This document shows positions 8,224 to 17,018 of a stretch of DNA of 64,000 bases, piece after piece. Positions within the stretch are counted from its first letter, which is position 1. Each line of letters begins with the position of its first letter. Origin of the DNA: JAJFFW01 sp963922595 (lineage in GTDB: Bacteria > Pseudomonadota > Alphaproteobacteria > Caulobacterales > Parvularculaceae); the NCBI GenBank assembly GCA_963922595.1, contig CAWUIM010000007.1, forward strand, positions 19,428-83,427, written 5' to 3'. Both the position numbers and the translations under genes were made by a program. Below the pieces are notes generated by a model that ran no database searches, was not told the origin of the DNA, and saw nothing but the letters and a program-made list of their open reading frames with translations.

Positions 8224-9108
8224 ATGAAAAGAAAAACCGCGACGGATTTTGATCCGGAATTGTTGGACCTCTTCGACGGATATGTTCATGGCGCCATAAG
8301 CAAGCGTGAGTTTCTTGATCGCGCAGCGCGGCTTGCGGTCGGCGGTTTAACGGCGGCGGGACTTCTCTCGGCTTTGTCGCCCAATTACGCGTTGGCGCGT
8401 CAAGTCGATCCTGACGACCCTGAGATCGTTACAGAGCGGTTGACTTACAGCTCGCCCGACGGCCATGGCGAGGTCGCAGGATTAATGGCGCGGCCCGCAA
8501 AAGGCGGACCGTTTGGCGCTGTTCTCGTTGTGCACGAAAATCGTGGATTAAATCCGTACATAGAAGACGTTGTTCGGCGTGTCGCCAAAGCAGGGTATTT
8601 AGCACTTGGTCCTGATGGTTTGACATCGCTCGGCGGATATCCGGGTAACGACGATGATGGACGCGCATTGCAACGTCAGCTTGATCGCGGCAAATTATTA
8701 GAAGACTTTTTCGCCGGATATGAGTTTCTCGTGGGTCATCCTCTTTCAAGCGGTAAAGTCGGCGCCGTCGGTTTTTGCTACGGCGGCGGCGTCTGTAATG
8801 CCCTTGCTGTTGCCTATGAAGAAATGGCTTGTTCGGTTCCCTTCTATGGCCGACAAGCTGCGGCGGAAGACGTTCCAAGAATTGAAGTGCCTTTGCTCTT
8901 GCACTATGCGGAAAATGACAAGCGTGTGAACGCTGGCTGGCCTACCTACGAGGCCGCCTTGAAGAAACACGATAAGACTTTCGAAGCTCATTTTTATGAA
9001 GGCGCTAATCATGGATTCCACAACGACACAACGCCTCGCTACGATGAAGCGGCGGCAAATTTGGCTTGGGATCGAACCTTGGATTGGTTTGCGACGTATC
9101 TTCGGTAA
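8224..9108 (+). CDS. Dienelactone hydrolase family protein, probably exported
   Basis: 294 residues from the ATG at 8224 (an in-frame TTG lies six bases upstream). An alpha/beta hydrolase with the dienelactone-hydrolase layout: Cys nucleophile in GFCYGG (residue 185), Asp in ENDKRVN (232), His in GANHGFH (263) and the conserved Glu in VHENRGL (105). A hydrophobic segment at about 36-58 follows KREFLDRAARL, resembling an export signal, with only a single arginine where a Tat motif would have two. Base composition is lower in GC than in neighbours (27 of 60 bases at 8521-8580), hinting at acquisition. It is the first of four genes separating trpB from trpA. Confidence 0.85.
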   Translation: MKRKTATDFDPELLDLFDGYVHGAISKREFLDRAARLAVGGLTAAGLLSALSPNYALARQVDPDDPEIVTERLTYSSPDGHGEVAGLMARPAKGGPFGAVLVVHENRGLNPYIEDVVRRVAKAGYLALGPDGLTSLGGYPGNDDDGRALQRQLDRGKLLEDFFAGYEFLVGHPLSSGKVGAVGFCYGGGVCNALAVAYEEMACSVPFYGRQAAAEDVPRIEVPLLLHYAENDKRVNAGWPTYEAALKKHDKTFEAHFYEGANHGFHNDTTPRYDEAAANLAWDRTLDWFATYLR

Positions 9109-9133
9109 CTTGCGACTTAACGGACGAAGGAAA

Positions 9134-10447
9134 ATGACAATGAAGAAACAAGCAATTTCTCTCATCGCGCTCGCAGCCGCCGCAATCTCTTCCGCCCACG
9201 CCGACGACGCGTTGCGTGCGGCGATCGCCGCTGACTACAAGGAAAATCTGGAGCCGTTATTCAAGCATTTCCATGCGAATCCGGAGCTTTCACATCGGGA
9301 ATTCGAAACGTCGAAACGCCTTGCAGCCGAAATTGAAGCGCTCGGTTTCGCTGTGACGACGGGCGTCGGCGGCACCGGCGTCGTGGCGGTCATGGTGAAC
9401 GGCGACGGGCCCACCGTGATGCTTCGCGCCGACATGGACGGGTTGCCCGTTAAGGAAGACACGGGGCTTTCTTATATCTCCAAGGCGACGCAGGAAGATA
9501 TCGATGGAGAGGTGAAGCCAGTCATGCACGCTTGCGGACATGATACGCATATTACCTCGCTCGTGGGCGCGGCCCGTCAATTGGCGGCGCGCAAAGACCA
9601 ATGGGGCGGCACGCTCGTGCTGATCGGTCAGCCTGCGGAGGAACGTATTTCCGGCGCCCGTGACATGCTCGAAGACGGGCTCTACAAACGCTTTCCAAAA
9701 CCGGATTATGCGCTGGCGTTTCATGTCTCCGCGCAGATGCCCTCGGGCAAGATCAAGGTTTCCGAAGCGGCGGCCTATTCCAGCGCAGACTCGGTCGACA
9801 TCACCGTCTACGGTATCGGCGCACATGGCGCCTCGCCGCACAAAGGCGTCGACCCTGTGCTGATCGCGTCGCAAATCGTCGTCTCGCTGCAATCGGTCGT
9901 GGCGCGTTCGATCGACCCGCTTCAACCGGGCGTGATCACAGTAGGGTCGATCCATGGCGGCACGAAGCACAATATCATCGGCGACCAGGTGCATCTGCAA
10001 TTGACGGTGCGTTCCGACAGCCCGGACGTGCGTGAAAAACTGTTGAACGGGATTGACCGGGTGACCGAAGGCGTCGCCCTCTCCATGGGCGCGCCAAAAG
10101 ATAAATTGCCGAAAGTCGTGCGTTCGCCAACCGAGACGACGCCGCCCACAGTGAACGACGCGGAAACCGCGCGCACGATTAAGGCTGCGTTTCTAGATAA
10201 TTTCGGCGCGGAAACCCTTTACGACAAACCGCGCCAGGGGATGGGCGCGGAAGACTTCGCCTATTTCGTCACGCCTGAGCTTGGTGTGAAGGGCGTTTAT
10301 TTCGCGGTGGGCGGCACGCCGGAAAAAGACCTGGCGCGCGCTGCATCGCACCATTCGCCCTTCTTCAAAATCGAGCCCGAACCGGCGATTACTGTAGGGA
10401 CCGAGGCGATGGTGGTCGGGGCGATGACGCTGATGGCGAAAGAGTGA
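9134..10447 (+). CDS. Exported M20-family amidohydrolase
   Basis: 437 residues. The open frame begins far upstream inside the dienelactone hydrolase gene, but the ATG at 9134 follows a GAAGGA ribosome-binding site and starts a clear signal peptide cleaved after about residue 23 (AHADD); the ATG at 9140 is an alternative. Metal ligands typical of M20D amidohydrolases are visible: HACGHD at 132-137, the EE pair in QPAEER near 169, the His in LAFHVSA near 193, and the C-terminal HHSPFF. The family includes hippurate, N-acyl-amino-acid and IAA-amino-acid hydrolases; the substrate here is unknown. Likely periplasmic. Confidence 0.9.
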   Translation: MTMKKQAISLIALAAAAISSAHADDALRAAIAADYKENLEPLFKHFHANPELSHREFETSKRLAAEIEALGFAVTTGVGGTGVVAVMVNGDGPTVMLRADMDGLPVKEDTGLSYISKATQEDIDGEVKPVMHACGHDTHITSLVGAARQLAARKDQWGGTLVLIGQPAEERISGARDMLEDGLYKRFPKPDYALAFHVSAQMPSGKIKVSEAAAYSSADSVDITVYGIGAHGASPHKGVDPVLIASQIVVSLQSVVARSIDPLQPGVITVGSIHGGTKHNIIGDQVHLQLTVRSDSPDVREKLLNGIDRVTEGVALSMGAPKDKLPKVVRSPTETTPPTVNDAETARTIKAAFLDNFGAETLYDKPRQGMGAEDFAYFVTPELGVKGVYFAVGGTPEKDLARAASHHSPFFKIEPEPAITVGTEAMVVGAMTLMAKE

Positions 10448-10556
10448 ACGAATAAGGCGCTGTTCCCGCGCGATAAAATTTTTGTGTTTGGCGCCCACTC
10501 CTGAAACGGCTTAGGGTCTGCGCTTTATTATCAGCAACCAGAGAGCGTCCCTCGTT

Positions 10557-11648
10557 TTGGCTTCATCTGATTCTGCGCCTTCTAATCCCGATCAATCCGC
10601 CTCCACCATCGCCGACCAGCTCTCGGCGCGCGTCTCGCGCATCGCCGAACATTGCCGCGCCTATCAGGGCCCGCAGCTCAGCCGATCCGTGCGGCAGGCG
10701 CTCCTGAGCGCAGCCCTCTACGCCGTCGCGATCGCGCTAATGTTCTTTCTGGTGAAAGCCGGTTATTGGTATGCGGCGTTGGCGCTGGCCCCGGTGTCAG
10801 GGCTCTTGCTCGTGAAGATGTTCACGATTCAGCACGATTGCGGCCATGGCTCATACTTTAGGGCGCGCCAGGCGAATAACATAATTGGTTGGTTGATCAG
10901 CGTTCTGACGTTCACCCCTTATGGCTTCTGGCGGGATTCCCATAACCGCCATCATGCCGGCTCCGGCAATCTTGATCGACGCGGTCTCGGCGCCGTCGAT
11001 ATGCTGACGGTTGAGGAGTTTAAGCGGCTGAGTCCGAAGCAGCGATTTCTGTACAGATTTTATCGCCACCCGCTGACGCTTCTCGTGTTCGGGCCGCCTT
11101 TTTATTTCATTTTGATGCAGCGTTTGCCGCTGAATAAAACGCTGCCCTTCATGGAGACCTATACATCCATGAAATTGTCGCAGATCTGGAAAAGCGTTGC
11201 GCTGCTCGACTTGGCGATCGTCGTCTTTTATGGCGCGCTTGGGTTGTGGCTCGGATTTGGCGCTGTGGCCCTCGTGATTTTACCGTCGGTGGCCGTAGCC
11301 AGTTGGGTCGGCGCCTGGCTCTTCTATGTCCAGCACCAATATGAGAACGCCTACTGGGCGAAATCCAAGGACTGGAATTATGAAGAGGCGGCGCTTTTGG
11401 GCTCGTCTCACTACGATCTGCCGAAGCCGATCCAGTGGGTGACCGGCAATATCGGGTTGCACCATATTCATCATCTGTGCAGCCTCATCCCGAATTACCG
11501 GCTTCAGGAATGCTATGACGCCAGCGAGGATTTGAAGGCCTGGCCGAAAATGTCCTTTCTGGACAGTTTGAAGACGACGCGGCTCGCGCTCTGGGATGAG
11601 GCGCGCCAGCGCATGATCTCATTTCGCATGGCGCGGCGCGCCGCGTGA
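10557..11648 (+). CDS. Membrane fatty acid desaturase family protein
   Basis: A 363-residue integral membrane di-iron enzyme. Three histidine boxes are visible: HDCGH (93-97), HNRHH (129-133) and HHIHH (about 302-306), in the spacing of acyl-lipid desaturases. Hydrophobic segments lie near 50-66, 70-90, 105-122 and in two blocks between 160 and 260. The start is a TTG at 10557; no ATG occurs before the first helix. It probably introduces double bases into membrane acyl chains as double bonds, with regiospecificity unknown. It lies inside the trpB-trpA gap and has no evident functional link to tryptophan synthesis. Confidence 0.87.
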   Translation: MASSDSAPSNPDQSASTIADQLSARVSRIAEHCRAYQGPQLSRSVRQALLSAALYAVAIALMFFLVKAGYWYAALALAPVSGLLLVKMFTIQHDCGHGSYFRARQANNIIGWLISVLTFTPYGFWRDSHNRHHAGSGNLDRRGLGAVDMLTVEEFKRLSPKQRFLYRFYRHPLTLLVFGPPFYFILMQRLPLNKTLPFMETYTSMKLSQIWKSVALLDLAIVVFYGALGLWLGFGAVALVILPSVAVASWVGAWLFYVQHQYENAYWAKSKDWNYEEAALLGSSHYDLPKPIQWVTGNIGLHHIHHLCSLIPNYRLQECYDASEDLKAWPKMSFLDSLKTTRLALWDEARQRMISFRMARRAA

Positions 11649-11731
11649 CGGCGGAACTCTGCTGAACCTGCTGGAGACCAAACGGCGTCGCCATTAGGGT
11701 GACGCCGGTACTATTTGAGAGGGGCGTTCCC

Positions 11732-13414
11732 ATGAGACAATTCATGATAGCGGCGGCGATGATCACGCTTGCGGCGTGCGGCGGCGACAAAGAACCGGCG
11801 CCGATCGTGGCGGCTGAAGTGACGCAAAAAACGGTCGCCGGCGGCGATCTTGTGGGATTTGTTGCGCCAAGCGGCGCCCATGTGTGGCGCGGTGTCCCGT
11901 TCGCCGCATCGACAGCGTTTGAAAATCGTTGGCGTGCGCCGCGTCCGGCGCCTGCATGGGAAGGTGTGCGCAACGCCACGACCTTTGCGCCGCTCTGCCC
12001 GCAGATCGCGAATGCATTCACGCAGATCGAAGACATCACCTACGGCGACTTAATCGGATCGGAAGACTGTCTTGCGGCTGATATTTACGCACCGCCGAAC
12101 GCGGCAGGAAAAGCGCTGCCGGTGATGGTTTGGATCCATGGCGGCAGCAATGTCTCCGGCGGATCGCGTTTTTACGACGGCGCTAACCTCGCGGTAAATG
12201 AGAATGTGATCGTGGTTTCGGTTCAGTACCGTCTGGGCCCTCTCGGTTGGTTCGCCCACGACGCATTAAAACAAGGCGCGGGGGTTCTGGAAGACGCCGC
12301 CGCCAATTTTGGCACGCTGGACCTGATCGCGTCGCTGCAATGGGTGCGCGACAATATCGGCGTCTTTGGCGGCGACGCCGACAATGTGACGATCTTCGGC
12401 GAGAGCGCCGGCGGGCACAATGTGGCGAGTCTCTTAGCCTCACCGTTGGCGGCAGGCCTCTTCCATCGCGCGATCATTCAGTCCGGCAGCTTCGATAGCA
12501 CGTCCATGAGCGACGCGACGGGAGAAACGGGCGATTTGCCGAATCCGTCGCGCGACGTCGCCACGCGCCTTGGCGTTCAGAATTTTCGCACGGCGACCGC
12601 GCAGCAAGTCTTCGACGCCTACACGCTTGACGGTGGGGGCTTCATGGAACTGCCGCGTGTGATTCAGGACGGGATCGTCTTGCCGGCGAGCCCGTTGCGC
12701 GATGCGTTCGCTTCGCCGGAGACATTCAATGCGGTGCCGATCATGACCGGCACTAATCGCGATGAAATGAAACTATTTTATCTCCTCGACGAGCGCCTAA
12801 CGAAGAAAATTCTCGGGACGTTTTATGTGGCCCGCGATCAGGATCTTTATGACGCCGCGTCGGACTATTCCGGCCGGAATTGGCGATTGCGCGCGGTTGA
12901 TCGCCCGGCCATCCGTATGCGCGCCGGCGGCCATGAGGCGGTCTACGCCTATCGGTTTGATTGGGACGAAGGCGGAAGATTTTTGTGGACGGACTTTTCA
13001 AAATTGCTCGGCGCCGCGCATGCGCTCGAAATTCCGTTCGTCTTCAACAAGTTCGCGCTGCTCGGGGACGCCGACAAAGTGTTGTTCAAGAAAAACACCT
13101 TTGAGACGCGTGACGCTTTGAGCAAGACGATGGGGAAGTATTGGGCGAGCTTCGCACGCAACGGCGCGCCGGCGCGCGGTCAGAAAGCGGACTGGCCCAT
13201 TTACGGTGACGACGCGGCGCTGATGATCTTCGACACGCCGAAAGACGGCGGCGTGCGCGTTGAGCGCGGCGCGGAAAGCATCGACAAGATTGTCGGCGAT
13301 CTGGAGGCCGACGCGCGCATCGACGCGGCCGAGAAATGTGAAATTGCGCAAGCCATCATCGACTGGACGCCCGAAGTCGCCGGGCCGATGAGCGTCGCGC
13401 TGCCTTGCCGATAA
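11732..13414 (+). CDS. Type B carboxylesterase lipoprotein
   Basis: 560 residues from the ATG at 11732, which has a GAGAGGGG ribosome-binding site and begins a lipoprotein signal (LAAC, lipidated Cys16); the in-frame ATG at 11699 lacks both. The cholinesterase/carboxylesterase fold is shown by SEDCLAADIYAP, the oxyanion HGGSN near 136-140, the catalytic Ser in GESAGG (residue 225), and GAAHALEIPFVF near 428 carrying the likely catalytic His. The acidic member is probably in GTNRDEMKLF. It is predicted to be anchored in the cell envelope and to hydrolyse an unknown ester. It is the last of the four genes interrupting trpBA. Confidence 0.92.
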   Translation: MRQFMIAAAMITLAACGGDKEPAPIVAAEVTQKTVAGGDLVGFVAPSGAHVWRGVPFAASTAFENRWRAPRPAPAWEGVRNATTFAPLCPQIANAFTQIEDITYGDLIGSEDCLAADIYAPPNAAGKALPVMVWIHGGSNVSGGSRFYDGANLAVNENVIVVSVQYRLGPLGWFAHDALKQGAGVLEDAAANFGTLDLIASLQWVRDNIGVFGGDADNVTIFGESAGGHNVASLLASPLAAGLFHRAIIQSGSFDSTSMSDATGETGDLPNPSRDVATRLGVQNFRTATAQQVFDAYTLDGGGFMELPRVIQDGIVLPASPLRDAFASPETFNAVPIMTGTNRDEMKLFYLLDERLTKKILGTFYVARDQDLYDAASDYSGRNWRLRAVDRPAIRMRAGGHEAVYAYRFDWDEGGRFLWTDFSKLLGAAHALEIPFVFNKFALLGDADKVLFKKNTFETRDALSKTMGKYWASFARNGAPARGQKADWPIYGDDAALMIFDTPKDGGVRVERGAESIDKIVGDLEADARIDAAEKCEIAQAIIDWTPEVAGPMSVALPCR

Positions 13415-13478
13415 CGCGGCTCTTGCATTTGCGCGGCGCCGCGTTAGGTGATGCGGCGACGTCACCGAAAGTCGAGCC

Positions 13479-14309
13479 TTGTCCCGTATCGCCGCCCGCT
13501 TCGATCAGTTAAAGCGCGAGAACCGCGCCGGCTTCATCCCGTTCATCATGGCGGGCGACCCGGATGTGGAGACGTCGCTGTCGCTGATGAAGCAACTGCC
13601 GGCCGCCGGCGCCGATCTGATTGAGCTCGGCGTTTGCTTTACTGACCCTATGGCTGACGGCCCAGCCATCCAGGCCGCGGGCCTCAGGGCGCTCGAGGCC
13701 GGGCAAACCCTGCGCAAGACGCTCGAGATGGTTACGGCCTTCCGTCAAGCGGATCAGGAAACGCCGATCATTCTGATGGGATACTTTAATCCGTTCTACA
13801 TTTATGGCGTTGAGGCGTTTTTGAAGGACGCGGCAGTTGCAGGCGTCGATGGGCTCATCATTGTTGACCTGCCGCCTGAAGAGGATAGCGAAATGTGCCT
13901 GCCGGCGCAGGCGGCGGGCCTTGATTTTATTCGGCTCGCCACGCCAACGACGGATGACAAGCGGTTGCCGGCGGTTCTGAAGAACACAAGCGGGTTCGTC
14001 TATTACGTCTCCGTCGCCGGGATTACAGGCCAAAAATCGGGCGCGGCGGACGCCGTGGGGACGGCGGTTGCACGCCTCCACGCTGCATCGGCCTTACCGG
14101 TGGCGGTCGGTTTCGGGATCAAAACGCCTGAAAAAGCGCGGGAAACGGCGCGTTTCGCCGAGGCTGTGGTGGTCGGATCGGCGCTCGTTGAGAAAGTCGC
14201 GCAAGGCCTTGAGGCGGGGCCCGACAAGCCCGATATTGTCATTAACGAGGTATTGAGTTTAGCGCGCGATCTTGGCGACGCGGTGCGTCACGCGCGGAAG
14301 GAACGCTAG
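13479..14309 (+). CDS. trpA: Tryptophan synthase alpha chain with Cys at the usual Pro53
   Basis: A 276-residue (beta/alpha)8 subunit cleaving indole-glycerol phosphate to indole. Starts at a TTG (13479) giving MSRIAARF. Catalytic Glu49 and Asp60 keep E. coli numbering (IELG then DPMADGP), and the phosphate-binding YYVSVAGITG and VGFGIKTPE are intact. The normally invariant loop PFSDP reads CFTDP, so residue 53 is Cys (codon TGC) rather than Pro. trpB, which supplies the partner subunit, is 5.3 kb upstream. The gene is followed one base later by the accD start. I expect the protein to be functional, but the substitution is unusual. Confidence 0.95.
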   Translation: MSRIAARFDQLKRENRAGFIPFIMAGDPDVETSLSLMKQLPAAGADLIELGVCFTDPMADGPAIQAAGLRALEAGQTLRKTLEMVTAFRQADQETPIILMGYFNPFYIYGVEAFLKDAAVAGVDGLIIVDLPPEEDSEMCLPAQAAGLDFIRLATPTTDDKRLPAVLKNTSGFVYYVSVAGITGQKSGAADAVGTAVARLHAASALPVAVGFGIKTPEKARETARFAEAVVVGSALVEKVAQGLEAGPDKPDIVINEVLSLARDLGDAVRHARKER

Positions 14310-14310
14310 A

Positions 14311-15261
14311 ATGAGCTGGCTCTCGAACATTACGCCCCCTGGCATCAAGAATCTCCTGAAACGTCAGGACGATAACGCCGACAATCTGTGGGTGAAGTGC
14401 GGCGGTTGCGGCGACATGATTTTTCATCGCGACCTCGAAACGTCCCAGAAGGTTTGTCCGTCTTGCGACCACCACATGAAATTGTCCGTGGAAGAGCGGA
14501 TGAAGTCGATTTTCGATCACGGCGCCTACGAAAAAATTGAGACGCCGGAACCCCCGTCCGATCCGTTGAAATTCAAGGACGAGAAAAAATACATCGACCG
14601 GCTCAAAGACAATCGCAAACGGTCCGGCGAGCAGGATGCGATGCGCGTAGCGGCGGGCGCCCTCGACGGCGCACCGCTCGTGGTCGCGGTTCAGAATTTT
14701 GGCTTTATGGGTGGCTCCATGGGCATGGCGCTCGGCGAGGCGATCATCAAAGCAGCGGAAGAAGCGATCGCGCGCAATGCGCCGCTTGTGCTCTTTTCCG
14801 CGTCTGGCGGCGCCCGCATGCAGGAAGGCATCTTGTCGTTGATGCAGATGCCGCGCTCAACCATCGCCGTTCAAATGATGAATGAGGCGAAGTTGCCCTA
14901 TGTCGTGGTGTTGACCCATCCAACCACAGGCGGCGTCACGGCTTCCTACGCCATGCTGGGCGACGCGCATATCGCGGAACCGGGCGCCTTGATCGGGTTC
15001 GCGGGCCCGCGCGTGATTGAACAGACCATTCGCGAAAAATTGCCTGAAGGCTTTCAGCGGGCGGAATTTCTGCAGGAAAAGGGCATGGTCGACATGGTCG
15101 TCCATCGCCACAAGTTGCGCGAGACGCTTTCCTCGCTCTTGCGTGTCCTGACCAAAGGCGGCGCTGCGGCGAAGCCGGCGCCGGTCCTCGTTCCGGTTGA
15201 AGAGACGACTGAACCCGCGCCAGCGGAAGAAGACGTCGCACTCGACAAAGCTGCGGAGTAA
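14311..15261 (+). CDS. accD: Acetyl-CoA carboxylase carboxyltransferase beta subunit
   Basis: 316 residues from the ATG at 14311, preceded by GGAAGGA; the frame is open further upstream but overlaps trpA. The four-cysteine zinc ribbon (CGGCG and CPSCD) lies at about 30-55. The carboxyltransferase core shows FGFMGGSMG, FSASGGARMQEG and HPTTGGVTASYA. The C-terminus carries an extra Pro/Ala/Glu-rich tail of about 35 residues. AccD pairs with AccA to transfer carboxyl from biotin to acetyl-CoA in fatty acid synthesis. The trpA-accD-folC order is typical of alphaproteobacteria. Confidence 0.97.
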   Translation: MSWLSNITPPGIKNLLKRQDDNADNLWVKCGGCGDMIFHRDLETSQKVCPSCDHHMKLSVEERMKSIFDHGAYEKIETPEPPSDPLKFKDEKKYIDRLKDNRKRSGEQDAMRVAAGALDGAPLVVAVQNFGFMGGSMGMALGEAIIKAAEEAIARNAPLVLFSASGGARMQEGILSLMQMPRSTIAVQMMNEAKLPYVVVLTHPTTGGVTASYAMLGDAHIAEPGALIGFAGPRVIEQTIREKLPEGFQRAEFLQEKGMVDMVVHRHKLRETLSSLLRVLTKGGAAAKPAPVLVPVEETTEPAPAEEDVALDKAAE

Positions 15262-15267
15262 CGACCG

Positions 15268-16587
15268 CTGTCTACACAAAACGAGGCGCCCGCAACGCCG
15301 TCCATTGATCTCAACGCTGTTATGAACGCGATTGCGGCGCGCCGTCCGTCGCTGATCGACCTTGGGCTCGCGCGCGTTGAAGAGGCGCTTGGCGCGCTTG
15401 GCGATCCGCACCGGCGCTTGCCGCCAGTCCTGCACGTGGCTGGCACGAACGGCAAAGGCTCAACCATCGCCTATATGAAGGCGATGCTCGAAGCGGCGGG
15501 CGCGCGACCCCATGTTTTCACCTCCCCGCATCTCGTTCGATTTAATGAACGCATCGTGCTCGCCGGTGAGATGATTTCCGACGCCGCGCTTGCTGATGTG
15601 ATGACGCGCGTTGATGAGGCGGTCGGCCCGGACGCATTGACTTTCTTCGAGACGATCACGTGCGCCGCTTTTCTCGCCTTTGCTGAAACGCCTGCCGACT
15701 ATCTCTTGCTGGAGGTTGGTCTCGGCGGCCGGCTTGACGCAACAAACGTGATAGACGCGCCGCTTGCGAGCGTCATTACGCCCATTGCGCTCGACCATCA
15801 GCAGTTTCTGGGCGCGGATCTCGCGAGCATCGCCCGTGAAAAAGCCGGCATCTTCAAACGTGGCGCGCCTGCCGTTATTGGCCCTCAGACGCCTGAATCA
15901 ATGACGGCTCTTGAAGCTTGCGCCGGCGTCGCAGGCTCTAAACCCTTTGTGTACGGATCCGATTGGACTGTGTTCGCTGAACAAGGGCGTCTCGTCTATC
16001 AGGACCATGACGGCCTTCGCGATCTCGCGGCGCCGCGCCTTCTAGGCGCTCACCAGATCATGAACGCTGGCCTCGCGGTGGCGGCGCTAAAAGCGTCGTC
16101 GCTTGGCCTTGGCGACGAAGTTTTGTCCATGGGCGTTGTGAACGCTTATTGGCCGGCGCGGCTCCAGCGCTTGACAAAAGGCCCGCTTGTGACGGCTGCC
16201 GGTGAGGGCGCAGAGATTTGGCTCGATGGGGGGCATAATCCGCATGCCGCGCGTGCGGTGGCGGCGGCGTTTTCCGATCTTGAGGAACGGTCCGGCGCAC
16301 GTCTGGTGCTCATCGCCGGTTTGCAGGCCAATAAAGATGCGAAAGGTTATTTCGCCGCTTTTGAAGGCCTGGCGTCAAAGGTTTATGCGGTGACGGCAGC
16401 GCACAAAGCTGCTGCGCCCGCCGCCAATATCGCCGGGGCGGCGCGCGCCGCGCGCCTCAATGCAACGACAAGCCCGTCGGTTGCTGACGCGATTGCAGCG
16501 GCGAGATCCGAGAATGAGGAGTCGCTTAGAATTTTAATTTGCGGCTCGCTCTATCTCGCTGGCGAGGTGCTTGCTGAAAACAGTTAG
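15268..16587 (+). CDS. folC: Folylpolyglutamate / dihydrofolate synthase, probable CTG start
   Basis: Adds glutamates to folates (and may make dihydrofolate). The ATP-binding HVAGTNGKGST loop, the TSPHLVRFNERI motif, LLEVGLGGRLDATN and DGGHNPHAA are all present. The first ATG in frame (15322) would cut into the conserved first helix preceding IDLGLARVEEAL, so the true start is probably upstream. A CTG at 15268 sits nine bases after GGAG and yields an N-terminus opening STQNEAPATPS, for 439 residues. This start is inferred; the 3' end is certain. The TAG stop overlaps the convergent trxA stop. Confidence 0.9.
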   Translation: MSTQNEAPATPSIDLNAVMNAIAARRPSLIDLGLARVEEALGALGDPHRRLPPVLHVAGTNGKGSTIAYMKAMLEAAGARPHVFTSPHLVRFNERIVLAGEMISDAALADVMTRVDEAVGPDALTFFETITCAAFLAFAETPADYLLLEVGLGGRLDATNVIDAPLASVITPIALDHQQFLGADLASIAREKAGIFKRGAPAVIGPQTPESMTALEACAGVAGSKPFVYGSDWTVFAEQGRLVYQDHDGLRDLAAPRLLGAHQIMNAGLAVAALKASSLGLGDEVLSMGVVNAYWPARLQRLTKGPLVTAAGEGAEIWLDGGHNPHAARAVAAAFSDLEERSGARLVLIAGLQANKDAKGYFAAFEGLASKVYAVTAAHKAAAPAANIAGAARAARLNATTSPSVADAIAAARSENEESLRILICGSLYLAGEVLAENS

Positions 16588-16931
16588 GCTGACGCTGCAC
16601 TTGTGGCTGCGTCAATCTCAGATTTGATCCAGGCGTCGATCGCAGATTTCGGATATGCGCCAACTTTGGTGGCTTTCAGTTCACCATTTTCGAAAATCAT
16701 CAGTGTGGGGATTCCACGAACACCGAACTTGCCTGGCGTTTCCGGACTTTCGTCAATATTGACCTTGGCGATGGTCAATGCGTCGGCGTAATCGGCGGAC
16801 AATTCTTCGAGCGCCGGGCCAATCTGTTTGCAGGGGCCGCACCATTCCGCCCAGAAATCAACGAGCACGGGTTTGTCGGACTTAAGGACATCGTTTTCAA
16901 ACGATGCGTCTGTGACTGCTTTCGTCGCCAT
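16584..16931 (-). CDS. trxA: Thioredoxin 1
   Basis: A 115-residue thioredoxin with the redox motif WCGPCK at about 30-35, VDFWAEW before it and the cis-proline loop GIPTLMIF near 76-83. The C-terminus has a short Ala/Ser tail. Cytoplasmic disulfide reductant for ribonucleotide reductase and other enzymes. It lies 87 bp downstream of addA on the same strand, the usual alphaproteobacterial order. Its stop codon overlaps the folC stop on the opposite strand, so there is no room for an intergenic terminator here. Confidence 0.97.
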   Translation of the reverse strand: MATKAVTDASFENDVLKSDKPVLVDFWAEWCGPCKQIGPALEELSADYADALTIAKVNIDESPETPGKFGVRGIPTLMIFENGELKATKVGAYPKSAIDAWIKSEIDAATSAASA

Positions 16932-17018
16932 TTGTCTTACTCCTCGCCGAAGCGGCGGTTGCGGCCGGGGGCCAATTCGAACGCCAAAGATAGGCCGCCG
17001 CAGCCGATCTTCAAGCCA

